Shown: piece after piece, positions 36,301-47,600 of the stretch | How the letters are laid out: each line of letters starts with the position of its first letter | Numbering within the stretch: position 1 is the first letter of the stretch | Source: Echinococcus granulosus | Lineage: Eukaryota > Platyhelminthes > Cestoda > Cyclophyllidea > Taeniidae | Reading direction: 5' to 3' | Length of the DNA stretch: 64,000 nucleotides | Assembly (NCBI RefSeq): GCF_000524195.1 | Contig: NW_020170391.1 | Span: 640,273-704,272, forward strand | Position numbers and translations under genes: made by a program | The notes under the pieces: model-generated | Databases searched by the model: none | Told to the model about the DNA's origin: nothing | What the model saw: only the letters and a program-made list of their open reading frames with translations

Positions 36301-39300
36301 ACCATCGTATTGTTGTTAAAAAGCTATCCTTCATAATAAAACAATCTGCATCCTAGCGCATCTTTACACTTCCCAACACTACATCGCTATTTTTACTTTG
36401 AAGTGCGGGAATCAATCCAACTGGAAACACTTATTTCTTATGGATAGAAAACCGAGAATTATATAAACTCATTAGACCTAGCGATTGGAGTTGATCATTG
36501 AAAGGTCAATGTCGAATTATGGAGGCTCGACGTGAATGCAAGCCGCTATGGGTGACGTCTATCATGCAATCTACCAAAAATCTGGTGCACGACCTCGAGG
36601 AAATGTATCATAAAATCAGCTTGACAAATGAAGGCTGGAAAAATTTGTTCTTTTAATTTACTTTTATTCCTTGTGTATGCAGGTGTGTGTGTGAGTATGT
36701 CGATTAAATTTAGATCCTGCGCTGAATAAAACAACCCATATAAGGGAAGCGCAATGTTGTGTAGACGTACGTGTGTAAACACTTTTACCAAATACACTTA
36801 AATACCCGCCTCGTCGAAGGAGACGAGGAGGAGAAGAATGCCTGAAGAGTAACAATTTTATGGCCTGGCGCCGACCTGACCAGTCATAATTTTGCGTGTG
36901 TGTGAGTATATGTAATTGACGTATCTGACCGCCTTTCCCTCCTCCTTTCCAACGGCGCACACCTCCCCTCTCTGATGTAACGATTCTGCACCAGCCCACT
37001 CCGTCCCACCATACCCCATGACGGTAGCTCGAAGGCTCCTGGTATTTATTCCACTACTGTCACCACCGCCAACCCCGCGTTGATATGCTCCGTTAAATTT
37101 ATTAAGAGGAGAGCGGGTATTGTTAACAGGCAGTCTAGCGAAACAATGTCGGGTGGAGTGGTGGTGGTGGTGGTAGTGCAGGTGGTGGGGCGAAAGAATG
37201 GGAGCCAGATAGTAAGAAGATAATGATTTTTATCCTTGTTAATCACGATGATACATTGTGAAGTGATGAGAAGTTTGCATTTTAATTGTAGCTTTGTTTT
37301 CTTTTTTCAAAGTACCATTAGAAGAACAAAGTAAGGTGGAAATGGAAGTGTAGGGAAGGTTGACTAGCAGTCACTACCAATGTGCACTTAGCCCTTATAC
37401 TATTGATAAAAGATGAAACGAATTGTTGAAATCTGAATCTAACATGGTAATCTATTGCTTTGTATAAGTGAATCAAACTTAAACCAGTCACAGCAAATTC
37501 TGTCAAGCAAACAGCCTACTTGTGGCTTTCTTTTTGCAGTTCCGATGAGTGATCGGCATACAGCTTAATGAGTGGCTTCTAAACACATTAAGAGTCGATT
37601 GGAGCCCAGTGAGGCGAAACTCGCCGCATCTGTGCGCGTTTTAAGCATGACCATGCCTGGGTGGATTCTTCGCTTTGCACTATAGCTACTACCAGCATTT
37701 AATACGCCACCTCAGAGCAGCTTGGTCTGACCTAGTCTTGAGACTGTCTATCATCGCTAGCTTCACATCACCACCGCTACCGCCCCCTGCTTCTGCTTTC
37801 AACAAACAACATTTCTTGGGACCGAAACTGGGGCTACTGCTACTGGTGCTGCTGCTGCGGCAGCAAAAGACCAATGTAACCATTACTCGACTGATGTGTG
37901 CGCATTAATCTCTACATTCATGGGCACACGCGCCTCCAGAATATCTCGCTGATCTTGTCTCCCAGAGGACTAGTTGCATCGGAGGCAGCGCCGTGGATGT
38001 GAGTAGTATACCTCATTACTTCCAACCTTTCTTTATAGGAAGCGATATTTCGTATGATACTCTAAGATGGAGATTTACCCATCTGCAAATTTGGATTTTC
38101 AGATAAGTTTAGACATCCTCCAGTTCTACAATGCCTACACCATAACGTGATGTTTTATGTATCAACTTATGAAGAATATTAAAACATATTTTAGGCGCAT
38201 ACGCATTCTTCTACGGGTAGTTTCTGCGATTCGTGTAAGTAGTTGTAGAGCCAAAGAAATTGGATTCATTATTATCTTCCGCTAGGGTGCAAATTACCTT
38301 AATGATGGCATATTTAATTAATTAATGGCGAGTACTGATATTTTAGCTCTCATATCACTAAATGAATGAGTGATACATCTAAGTCACTTCTGCCTGACCT
38401 GCACAGAATTTTGCTGACACAGCCGTGCGAAACGCGGAGACGACGACTAATGTCGCAGGGACGAATGTTGGAGTGGGCCATCTCGACGATACGCTGGCGG
38501 ATCTCATCAGGTAGAGGACGTCCGTTCACGAAGCTCCCTCCTAACTGATTTACGTTTCCGTGGGCTGTAAGAGAAAATGTAAGATAACAATATAAGTGTT
38601 TTTGTTTTAAATCACTTGATTATGATATGTATGACTTTGCTCTTCTGGGGAACAGTGATATTTCTAAGTGCATTCAGAAAGATCGTCCAAAGATATACCT
38701 AAGGTAATATTTGCGATATTCCAGTTTCGCAGTATAAATTGATTATTCAAATTCTTCTGTGGAATAGTTTAATATTCCCGAGGGTAAGGGGGAATGACAC
38801 GCAATCACGGAGGTAGGGCAGGCGGTAAAGGTTTTTTTCCACTTTTCCTTTCTCACTCCCTTCGGAAATAACCCCCTTAAGAGAGACCGAAGATCGGAAT
38901 GGGGTAAAACCAGGTAAGTGAATCTTCGCATGTTAAAAAATAGAGGGAAGAAAGAGGAGGAGGAGCAAGCTAGCGGTATTTTGCTCGTTTTTAAGATACC
39001 AAAATCTTTATATGTATGGAAAATTATCTTTAATCTAGTGCTTGAGATAGCTCATGATTATGAGTAAATTTGATGGCTTAAGCTCTGACGTGTTCCCAAA
39101 GAATGTAGCGTTAATGGTTTAGAAGTAAACACTTTTTAATTCCTAGCTTCCGCATTTAACAATTTAACTGTCATTGCGATCCATTTCGCGGCCACTCATA
39201 GGTAAATTAGATCAGGTTTTGGTAAATTTAAAACAAAGTCCTTCACTCCCCTGTTTCCATTTGCCTCGCCGATTAAACTAAAGAAGACACCCTTCGTATA

Positions 39301-42300
39301 CCAACTCATATTCATAACGTTTTAAAGCAAAAAAGCAATTTCGCTTATCAAGGCATATTGTGCTACCTGAATTTAAGTAAATTTACGACATCACATCTGT
39401 TCTAAAGTCCCTATGGGGTAAAAATGTGCATATTTTGCATTAAGAAATCGACACCTTTAAAATAAGGACAGATTTAATGCTGCATATTTGCGGTTTATTA
39501 TTTTTATGAGAACTAATAGTTTAATTTTTAAAAAGGAAATTACTAATAAAATAATGATTATTTTTCCGAATGACTTAAAATGCAGAAAAATGTTACTCAT
39601 TCTAGTTTTTTTTAGTTTTAGAGTAAAAACTTGCTGACTCCAGTCCGATGCGCTGGAGCCTTAGACCGCGTGGAAGATGGAACCGGGTTATCTAACATTC
39701 GTAGTTGATCAGGAATCTCTCAAGAAAGTACCGCTTGTTTTCCAAAACAGCAAAGCCTTAAATATGGGTACTTCCGACATTCCTTTCCTAGTAGGTAATA
39801 TGACTTACTTAACAGAGGAATAGATGCTGCCCTGCTGATGTATTGCTTTTGTAAGAAACTCACAAGGGAAATCTGGATTATAAATACATGCATGTATGAT
39901 TTTGGCGCAGTTTTAATTAAAACTGCACAGCCTGTTTGTTTGTATACCACAAGGAGGGAAGTCAGTTGATGGCGAGGAAAACATGGCGGTTGTACACACA
40001 GAAAACAACAGCAATCACAAAGACCACTTTGATTAAGCCACCACAGCGTGCAAAAAAATTATTGGGTGGATTTTTAATCACCCGTGGGAGTACACAGGTG
40101 GGTAAAATTAGCAACCTTAAGCAGGCACTTTTTATTCTTCAAATTTGTGAATATGCATTGCAAGCGTATGGGGCCAACGCACATGCTGACTTGCGACTGC
40201 GTGCAATAAACATAATTGTCGTGAGTGATGGGACGGTTTGGATCTAGTGGGCAGCATTTCGGAGGTAAATAAGATATCACAGCTTAGAGTCTATGTTAAA
40301 AAAGCCAAATAAATTTTCAGATTGATGGTAGAAAATAAAATGATCAACTCTATTGCTACAGTATGGATTTTCCTGGGTAAAGTTAGCTTGTGAGATTGCC
40401 TAGCTTAGATATCAAAATAACAATGATTGAATGTATTCCTAGGAAACTAATCATAATGATGAACGGTTTCTATGGTATAACAGTTAGCATGAATCAACGT
40501 AAATGATCTCTTTTAGATTAGCTCTGTTAACATGTGACGAGAAAAAGAACGATTTACTTCCGTACCTTGCCCGTGTCAATCATCAAAACATTTTTGTGAA
40601 AAACAGATTTCAAATTCACTTCGTCAAAATATGCTGCTACAACTGGTAATGCAACTGTTCTCTTCCATAAATATTTTGTACGGTTTAATGTATTTTCGAT
40701 ATATTAGTGCTATCACAATATACTTAAAGCCCTTTTCAACACTTCTTCCTTTCCCCAAACTCGCATGGACAAAGGAGAAGAGAAACCCTCCCGTTGTGTT
40801 TCCTGCTGGTGGGCAAATTCTCGAATCCCATCGAAAGATAAACGCCAACGGTTCACCATCGCCTCGTGAAGTAACGAAATGATTCTGGTACTCTGTCTCC
40901 CCCTCCTCGACTCTGCAAAATTTCTGTCAGCCAAACTTGTTACAACTACGGCACACGCATCCGTGTGCATCCAATGGAGGGGCGACATGATTCATAAAAT
41001 ACCAGGAAGTAAAATAGCCACCCCTGTCCGCTGGCAGGTTGAATGGAAGACACGTGCTGGTGACCCACGTTCCTATTTGAGAATAACAGCTGAAATTGCA
41101 GATGATTGAAGTTGTGGGATATAAATGCTGGTGAAAACGCGGTTTAGAAGGACTTCATAGTTTTGGCATTCTCTTCAGTCCACAATAGCGCAATCTCCAT
41201 GAACTAGTTAATGGGCTCGAATGCACGAGGGCATGCAACCATATTTCATGGGTAACATCCTCTGGTGTTTACATTTAAGTGTTTAATGGCTGCGATTACC
41301 AATGTTTTATCTCGAGGAGAGTAGGAAGCGCGGCCAAATTCGTGCAGGTAGATACTAATTGAAGTGGACCAAGGGACAAAACAGGCTGTATGCTCGACTT
41401 CCGTTCAGACCTAATAGCAAATATCTGCGCACCTAAGGATGTGGCCTATTTTCCACTTACTACCAACACACAAATACACCCTTACTTTGGTCGATAGTGA
41501 CTTTTAAACTAACAAATAACTTTAAAGAAGTGGTTGAATGATGAATGAATGTAATAGCACAATTTCAAACTTCTTATCAAGTAGACAGTTACCGACTGTG
41601 TCTGTTCTATATTACCCAGCATTTAACTTCATTGAAAAGATCATTAAAATTCCGTTTAAATAAATGCATATTGGTTGGGTTTTGTGGAAAAAACACTGCT
41701 CTAAAACCTAATATCTCAATGATTTCAACAAAACTAAATGCTCCTACTTGTAACCATACATATTATTAATCAAACGCTTGGGTTTTGATAATCAATCAGT
41801 CGTATATTTACTTGACTCGGTAAACCTCGTATGCAGTTGGTAAACATTCACAGGGCTAGCAAGTGGCGTAAACAAATTAGCGAAGCCTACCCTTACTCTT
41901 TCCCGATCGTTTTCTTGAGTAAAAATCCTCAAAGTATTGAGCCTGTCGGCACACAGCCGCCGCCGCCATGGTCGCCGCAACAGTTGCATAGTCGGGTGGC
42001 TCGCACTTGGCTTGGTAATTGTGTTGCCATGATGTCTCGAATCCATTCATTCCCCCACAAAAGCCAACTCCCTCTCCTGCTGGACTGCCATAACGCGTAT
42101 GGTCGTGATCATGATTACCGTCACTAAAGCCGAATACCTCACCAGGGGAACTGGCGTGGCGTGAGTAAGGATAAATGAAGGGCGCAGCTGTGGCGGCTTG
42201 GATGTACGCGGCGTCTTTAAAGGTGGACACCTGCCAGGGCAGTTGGTTGGTACTCGTACTTGTGCTGTCAGACATAGAGTCGGCGGAGGTGGAAACACCG

Positions 42301-42404
42301 AATTCAGATTGAGCCTGTTGTTGCTGGTGTTGGTGATGGTGGTGGTGCGAGGCTCTCTCATGACCTCGGTGCTGATCCCACAGACTCATGCTACTTAGAC
42401 ACAT
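30329..42404 (-). CDS. PAX2/5/8: PAX2/5/8-like paired-domain transcription factor
   Basis: Five exons: 42404-41897, 38564-38399, 35406-35187, 33760-33061 and 30720-30329, in phase, encoding 661 residues. Residues about 1-169 are low-complexity ([12 protein letters not shown], Asp/Ser/Gly-rich). The paired domain follows: its PAI half has [58 protein letters not shown]. Its RED half has [37 protein letters not shown] and [15 protein letters not shown]. The intron between the halves (SKILCR|YNETG) is at a site typical of PAX2/5/8 genes. No homeodomain is present. FSITELI in exon 4 resembles the PAX octapeptide/eh1 Groucho-binding motif. Exon 4 is Pro-rich (PPPPPPQPQ) and exon 5 supplies a Ser/Thr/Pro-rich tail, stop TGA 30,331-30,329. 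PAX2/5/8 factors control sensory and neural development. Transcription may start further upstream (see the 44.6-kb exon). Subfamily is judged by motif likeness only. Confidence 0.9.
30721..33060. other. PAX intron 4, with a GC-rich island
   Basis: Between PAX exons 4 and 5. The stretch 31,100-31,450 is clearly more GC-rich than its surroundings and contains CA-rich repeats (ACACACACGCACAC) and a GGCCGGCC palindrome. Open frames there lack splice partners. It may be an enhancer or alternative-exon region; no coding claim is made. Confidence 0.35.
35407..38398. other. PAX intron 2, with GGT and CT-rich tracts
   Basis: This intron splits the paired domain. It contains a pyrimidine-rich GC patch near 36,900-37,060, a GGT repeat near 37,150-37,185 and another GC-rich block at 37,730-38,000 with CTG/GCA repeats. 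Short open frames there (for example minus strand 37,883-37,689) are low-complexity and have no splice borders that keep the paired domain in frame. I treat it as non-coding. Confidence 0.35.
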
Positions 42405-42580
42405 TACAGCAGTACACAACGACGTCTGTTTAGTCAAATGGAACACTCAGGAAGTTGGTGACAGTGGCGACAAAGAAGGCGAGGGGGCGAGAGTTGCGGG
42501 TGGGGAGGAGGAGGGCACTTGCGAGCGCACTGACACCTCGGCTTACACGCAGAGGAGTACGCGGGTGTGGGAGAGCTACG

Positions 42581-42625
42581 CCAATCAACGTCTAAGCCCA
42601 CTGACCAATGGCGCGCACGTGAGTC
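42581..42625 (-). promoter_or_regulatory. CCAAT boxes and E-box just upstream of PAX exon
   Basis: The plus strand reads GCCAATCAACG and about 20 bp further GACCAATGGCGCGCACGTGA. These are two CCAAT boxes plus a CACGTG E-box within about 45 bp, 180-220 bp upstream of the PAX ATG at 42,404. The arrangement suggests a promoter close to this exon. That is an alternative, or an addition, to the TATA-type promoter at 44.69 kb. Confidence 0.4.
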
Positions 42626-43283
42626 TGAGCAATCCTTCGTCTGCGCTTCTACTATCATCTCTATCAACCCATGTCGGTCCTGATCCATCTACCTCTTTTT
42701 GGGGCTAAATAGCACAAAATTCCCATCTTGGAGGCGGGAGCACTTTAAATGGCGCTTTGCGAATGCACGTTACAAGCGGTAGTTTTACTGGCGGCTGTTC
42801 CTCGCATGACAAGCCAATTTCCCGACGTGAAACCCGGCAGCCTCAATTCGTTTAACTTCCATATTAAACTCCACATCAAAATAAAACGTTAAACAAAGTT
42901 CCAATCAAAATAGATTTGCGCGTATCACTGGCAAATTTTCGGCAATTCATCAGATTATTCACCGTGCGGCATAATTTTATTAAATAAATTCATATGCTGA
43001 TGTGAGGTTACATGACTCATTTGTGTAACACATTTCTAAGGTGGCATACTTTGGAAATTTTTGGAACAATTTATAGTCCTAATTTCGATAATAGTGTTTC
43101 TTATGAAGTAAAAGCGCAGTAAAGGTGGAGTTATTTTATAAGAAACAAATCCGTATTCATTTTTTGTTTACGATAGGTGCTATTCAGTAATCAACGACTG
43201 GTATCAGTTCGCTGTAAAATAAAGTCTTCACCAAAGGGGACATATGAACTGAGAAGATCAAAGTTCGTCCGGCTCTCTTTTCT

Positions 43284-43736
43284 CCTGATTGGACAACTGA
43301 GCTGCTCACACATGTGCAACGAACCGTGACAGGGATTGGCATGGGATTGGCTCGTAGCATTCATACCCACTATTGCTCATCTTCCACTGGCACAAAATAT
43401 CATCATCCACGCACCTAACAGACCCATTCAGACACAACACTTTACTGACTACAATTAAGATCCTGCCACTTATTAGTGTAAGGTACACCTGTACCCATTA
43501 AATCATGACTTCCCAAATCGATCATTTTAAGAAATTTGCAATTCATTAAGAAATGATAGACTTTGGAGGGATTTCGACTCTATGCTTACTGATCTGTGAA
43601 CAGTGCTGCTTGATCACAGAATGAGACTGGAATTATCTCCCCAGGAATGGGGATTTTCCCATTCCTGATTGGACAATTTGGTTGCGCGCAGATGCGCAAC
43701 CATCCGTGACCACGCGGTACATGGGATTGGCTCGTA
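43284..43736. repeat. Duplicated 73-bp CCAAT-box module upstream of PAX
   Basis: Copies lie at 43,284-43,356 and 43,664-43,736, a 380-bp period. Each begins CCTGATTGGACAA, carries a central GCAAC....CCGTGAC and ends CATGGGATTGGCTCGTA. By hand about 55 of 73 positions match, with no gap. Each has ATTGG (inverted CCAAT) near both ends; copy 1 has an extra GGGATTGG. Conservation is concentrated at the two ends and at CCGTGAC, the pattern expected for protein-binding sites. The module lies 0.9-1.3 kb upstream of the PAX ATG. Confidence 0.6.
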
Positions 43737-44525
43737 CGGCCACGCTTCCGAAGGCCTATTCTGAGCCAGTCTCAGCCACGCCGCATAGCCAAGGCTACAC
43801 CCATGATTATTCCCAAATGATCGACCGTAGCCATGGTGATTGCATTATTTAAAGTATTCTTGCACTGGGTAACACTGAAAGCGATATTTGGCATCCAGTA
43901 ATTTAAAAATGAAGGATTCAATAAGAGTAAGCTATTAACAATATGCTTAGAGTAAACACAGCACCGTATTGGCACGTCACTGAAAGAAGTTCAATTAATT
44001 TCTTGGACACTTGTTACACTTTAAGCTTTGATTCCCTGAAGTGAGTCATGTTAGTGGGAAGGATAATTCACTACTTTATAGGAATATTTTGTTCTGCACT
44101 TGGTGATTATTTTGGTGGGGGTCTTGATGCCAACTTAAACAGCCTTCAAAAATTCCACTAAAAGCAGATTTATAAGTTGACAGCCGTAGTGTAATAGTAG
44201 ACTTGCTATGAAGTTACTCTAACGTCTACTTTCTAATCAATGTTTTAACATTGAGTCAATTGACAATGGATATGCAAATGCAGTTGACAGATGACTTTTT
44301 GAATTTTGGTATATGGTTTACAAGAAATAATAGTGTAGCATAAGCAATTTGTTCTCATTAATTCTAAATTAAAGAAATAATATTTCAAAATTTAGTGATG
44401 CACTGTACGAATTAACTACCAATTGATAAGTAAAAAGGGATGGAAGCATAATTGCCTCACCTAAAATGTACCAATAAAGGAGTCGAGGAGATTGAGGAAA
44501 TGAAGAAGGAGAAGAAGGGACTTAC

Positions 44526-44604
44526 TTGCTCGAGGCTGGTAGAAGGGATCCTCGTGAGACACGATGGGAGTGTTCTCTTCCAAGACTTCCTCGTGGTTAC
44601 TCAT
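44526..44604 (-). CDS. Putative 5' coding exon, probably of the PAX gene
   Basis: ATG at 44,604 opens MSNHEEVLEENTPIVSHEDP followed by FYQPRA, and ends at a consensus donor (GCAA|GTAAGT) at 44,526, phase 1. The sequence has balanced coding-like composition, unlike its AT-rich surroundings. Joining to an acceptor at 42,446 (ACTTCCTGAG|TG) gives ATG TTC CAT TTG and enters the PAX exon in frame, which would lengthen the PAX protein to 701 residues. The intron would be 2.1 kb and contain the duplicated CCAAT module. The acceptor ends in GAG, which is weak. The exon could instead belong to an unrecognised gene; no other downstream exon was found. Confidence 0.5.
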
Positions 44605-44680
44605 GTGCACTGGCGTGTTTACACACACGCATGTACACACAGAGAGTTGCATACACCTGCATGCACAAGTGTGTAAAAGC

Positions 44681-44693
44681 GCGTCTTTATATG
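44681..44693 (-). promoter_or_regulatory. TATA box for the 44.6-kb exon
   Basis: The minus strand reads CATATAAAGACGC. A start site about 30 bp downstream (near 44,655) would give a 5' leader of roughly 50 nt before ATG 44,604. Position and motif fit a core promoter. CA/TG-rich sequence fills the leader. Confidence 0.45.
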
Positions 44694-44696
44694 GCA

Positions 44697-47600
44697 TTAC
44701 CCTAGGGCTGCAGGCTGTCCCCGCTTAAGGCCTTGACGGAGTTTGCGCGCTGCTGTGTACTTGGGAGCGCGTCGATGAGTTCTTAAGCATGATCTGTTAA
44801 GAAGGTAAAAGATGTTTTCTTTTACTGGCATTCTCATTCCTCAGGAAATTAGAGCCATGTTTTCAGGTAAGCTCAAAGTTTCACTCAAGTTAGTGTTTGG
44901 TCAAACGATTATGCACACGGATAATTGTTGATGCAATTCATTAAATTATTAACTATTTCCGGAAAAATTACTTATTTACTGCAGATGTACTAAGAACAAT
45001 TTTAACTCATTTGAGGCCAAACCTGTTCAAGTGCTCAAATCGTCGGGGACTTATGGTTATTGCATAGGATTTAATTAAGACTATTAAAGCTTTTTAGTGG
45101 GTCTAATTGATTTTCATTTTCTGTACCGTTGTTTGGAGATACAGAACCCCATGTAAATAGCAAGCTGTCAGCATTTGTGCCAATATTGTAAATGACTATA
45201 TCATCTATGCAGGAAGCAAACACATCAGAAAGTCCGGTATCAGCATCAAATCAGTCGCTACGATCAGCCAATGAGGTTTTATCAATGATCTCATTGCCAT
45301 ATTCTTTAACAATAACATTCTTGTAGTGATTTCAAGAGTATTAAGTAAAAAAAGTACAGAAAACATAACTAACAAACCTCCGACTTCGGCAGCCTTTACC
45401 ATAACGAATGGTATTCTGAACATGGCACATAATTTGATGAACGATCGGCTTGGATGTACTGAACGCCTAAAACGTTCAAAACTTGGGGCAAACAGTCTTG
45501 GAAGAATAAACCCACCGAATAGCCAGCACGTCCTGTTAAGTAGAACAATTGCCACTTCTTTCCCTCTGAGTCAATAGCAGTGTCACAGACGAGAGTAAAC
45601 CAAAAGGTAAATAGTGCACTTGCATATACTAAGAGAAATTTATTATAGGTCATCCTCAATCGAGGAACAATTGAAGAAGACAGGTGTGCGTATAGGTATG
45701 ATGGCTTTGTGATGTGGCGTCGCACAAGGGAGAGGGCTAGCTTAATTGTAGTAGTAGCGGTGCGCGCCTGTCAATCCCCCGACTAGAGTGAGGTCACTGC
45801 TTACTAATGCCTGCTCACTTGCCAGTGCGTGTTGCAAGATCCAACAACCTTCGAAGAAAAATGCAATACCAATTATGGAAAATTAAGGTAACTCATTTAA
45901 TAGGCGGAAAAGTAAACATTAAAAGTGGTGTTTTGATGGAAGTTAGGGATAGAGAGCTCGCATATTTGGTAGTCAAGTTAAATCTCATCATCATCCTTTG
46001 GTCATTTATAATCAACGATGCCTTAAATGTTAATCATGATACCCACATGCCATAGAAACAAACGTCAATCATACGCCTCCTTCCAGTGAAGGAAGCACAA
46101 ATTTGCTCCTGCAATTTTACTTTGGTTTGAGCTGCCCATAGAAGTATCCTGCTTGATTCCTCCCAGAGAGCGTTATATGGTATTATTGTATTCTATTTCC
46201 CTCCGCTTCTCCATTGGCCATTACCTCATCTTAGCTCTCTACACAGAACACTGGCGATCAGAGACACCAAAGTTGCTCCTGTCCGATAGGTTGAACATAC
46301 TGTAATTAAGGGTGTTGTATTGGATCCTCATGTTATCTGCATGTTTTAATCAGTTTCAGGATATTGTGTTTATCAAAGAAGAAATGAGTACATGCATGAT
46401 TTTCTCATTCGATTTAATTTATTACTGAGCGACCGGTTTACTAACCACTAAGTTGTAGGGCAAATTTACGAGGTATTAATCAAGGCTTACGCAGTTAATT
46501 TAACATTAAGTAAATTTTCTTTGGCCTTGAAATCGTAAGTACACAACTTTCTTGAAGGTGAACCTTGCACTATTAAGCTACAATATCTAGATAGCCTCAA
46601 GGACACAAACTGCACACTTATGCCCTCTGCAGTAAGGGGATTAAATTTTCAACTTTCTCGATGAAAGGACAATTATTAGGAACACTTCTTATATCGGGAT
46701 GCATTATACGTTAAATCAAACTAAATTTAATGATTCGGTAAGATTTTACCTTCCTGCTGATTCACACTTCAAAACGTACTGGGAAGACAACTTTGCTGAA
46801 ACTTGTCTGTTATCACATTCACTTCCGTTGTAGAGGCATCGGTTTGCTCATGTAGTTGGCTTTGAAACAGCGATTCCAATCGAGCAGACGCATAAAGTCC
46901 CCAAGCGCTGCATCATGTGGATCCAGAATTTACGGGAACTAGTTTTTAATTTTATGGTCATAACTATTACACAAGTGGAATCAGTTGGTACAAATAGCTT
47001 CGAGCAAAGCAAGTGGGAGGCTCAAACTTTCCCTTGGCTATAAATCAGGTTTTTACAATGTTGGTAATTCCACAAATCGAACAAAACTAGAAATACGATC
47101 TGAACTGGATTTGAGGTAGTCTTCTTAGTCTTACTCACAGTCGGAATGGCGTGATCAAGAGGAGTGAACCCATCGTTGCTGTGTTACTTGATCGCGCTCC
47201 TTGAATTCGTTTAATCATCCCATAACCACTATTTCGGAATTAAATAGCATTGCACATACATTTTACACCATCTATGACGCAGTCACTCGTCTATGCATAG
47301 CCGGAAGGAAGTTTCCGTGACCTTCAGTGCTGAATGAGACCGCGAATTCACGCATGGCATGCAAATATTTGCCAACGCAACTGTTGCATTTACGCATCAC
47401 GTGAATGATAATTTTGGGTAGGGAACTGGATTGAACGTCGATTTATGGTGACGGAGGACAAGTCTAAATTTCCCGCGTCAACATACCACCTCTTATTCCC
47501 ACGCAGTCAAAATGAACAGAAATGTGCAGAAAATTTACTGGGACTAATTATACAAATAGGTTCTTTACTACCTCAACAATAAATGATGCCTTGGAACCAT

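Noticed and set aside
37689..37883. Ser/Gly-rich minus-strand frame in PAX intron 2 as an alternative exon
   Set aside because: Low-complexity, caused by CTG/GCA repeats; its insertion would break the paired domain.
40713..40988. 91-codon minus-strand frame in PAX intron 1 (between exons 42,404-41,897 and 38,564-38,399)
   Set aside because: No recognisable domain, and the overlapping plus-strand frame is equally open; no splice borders joining PAX exons in phase were found.
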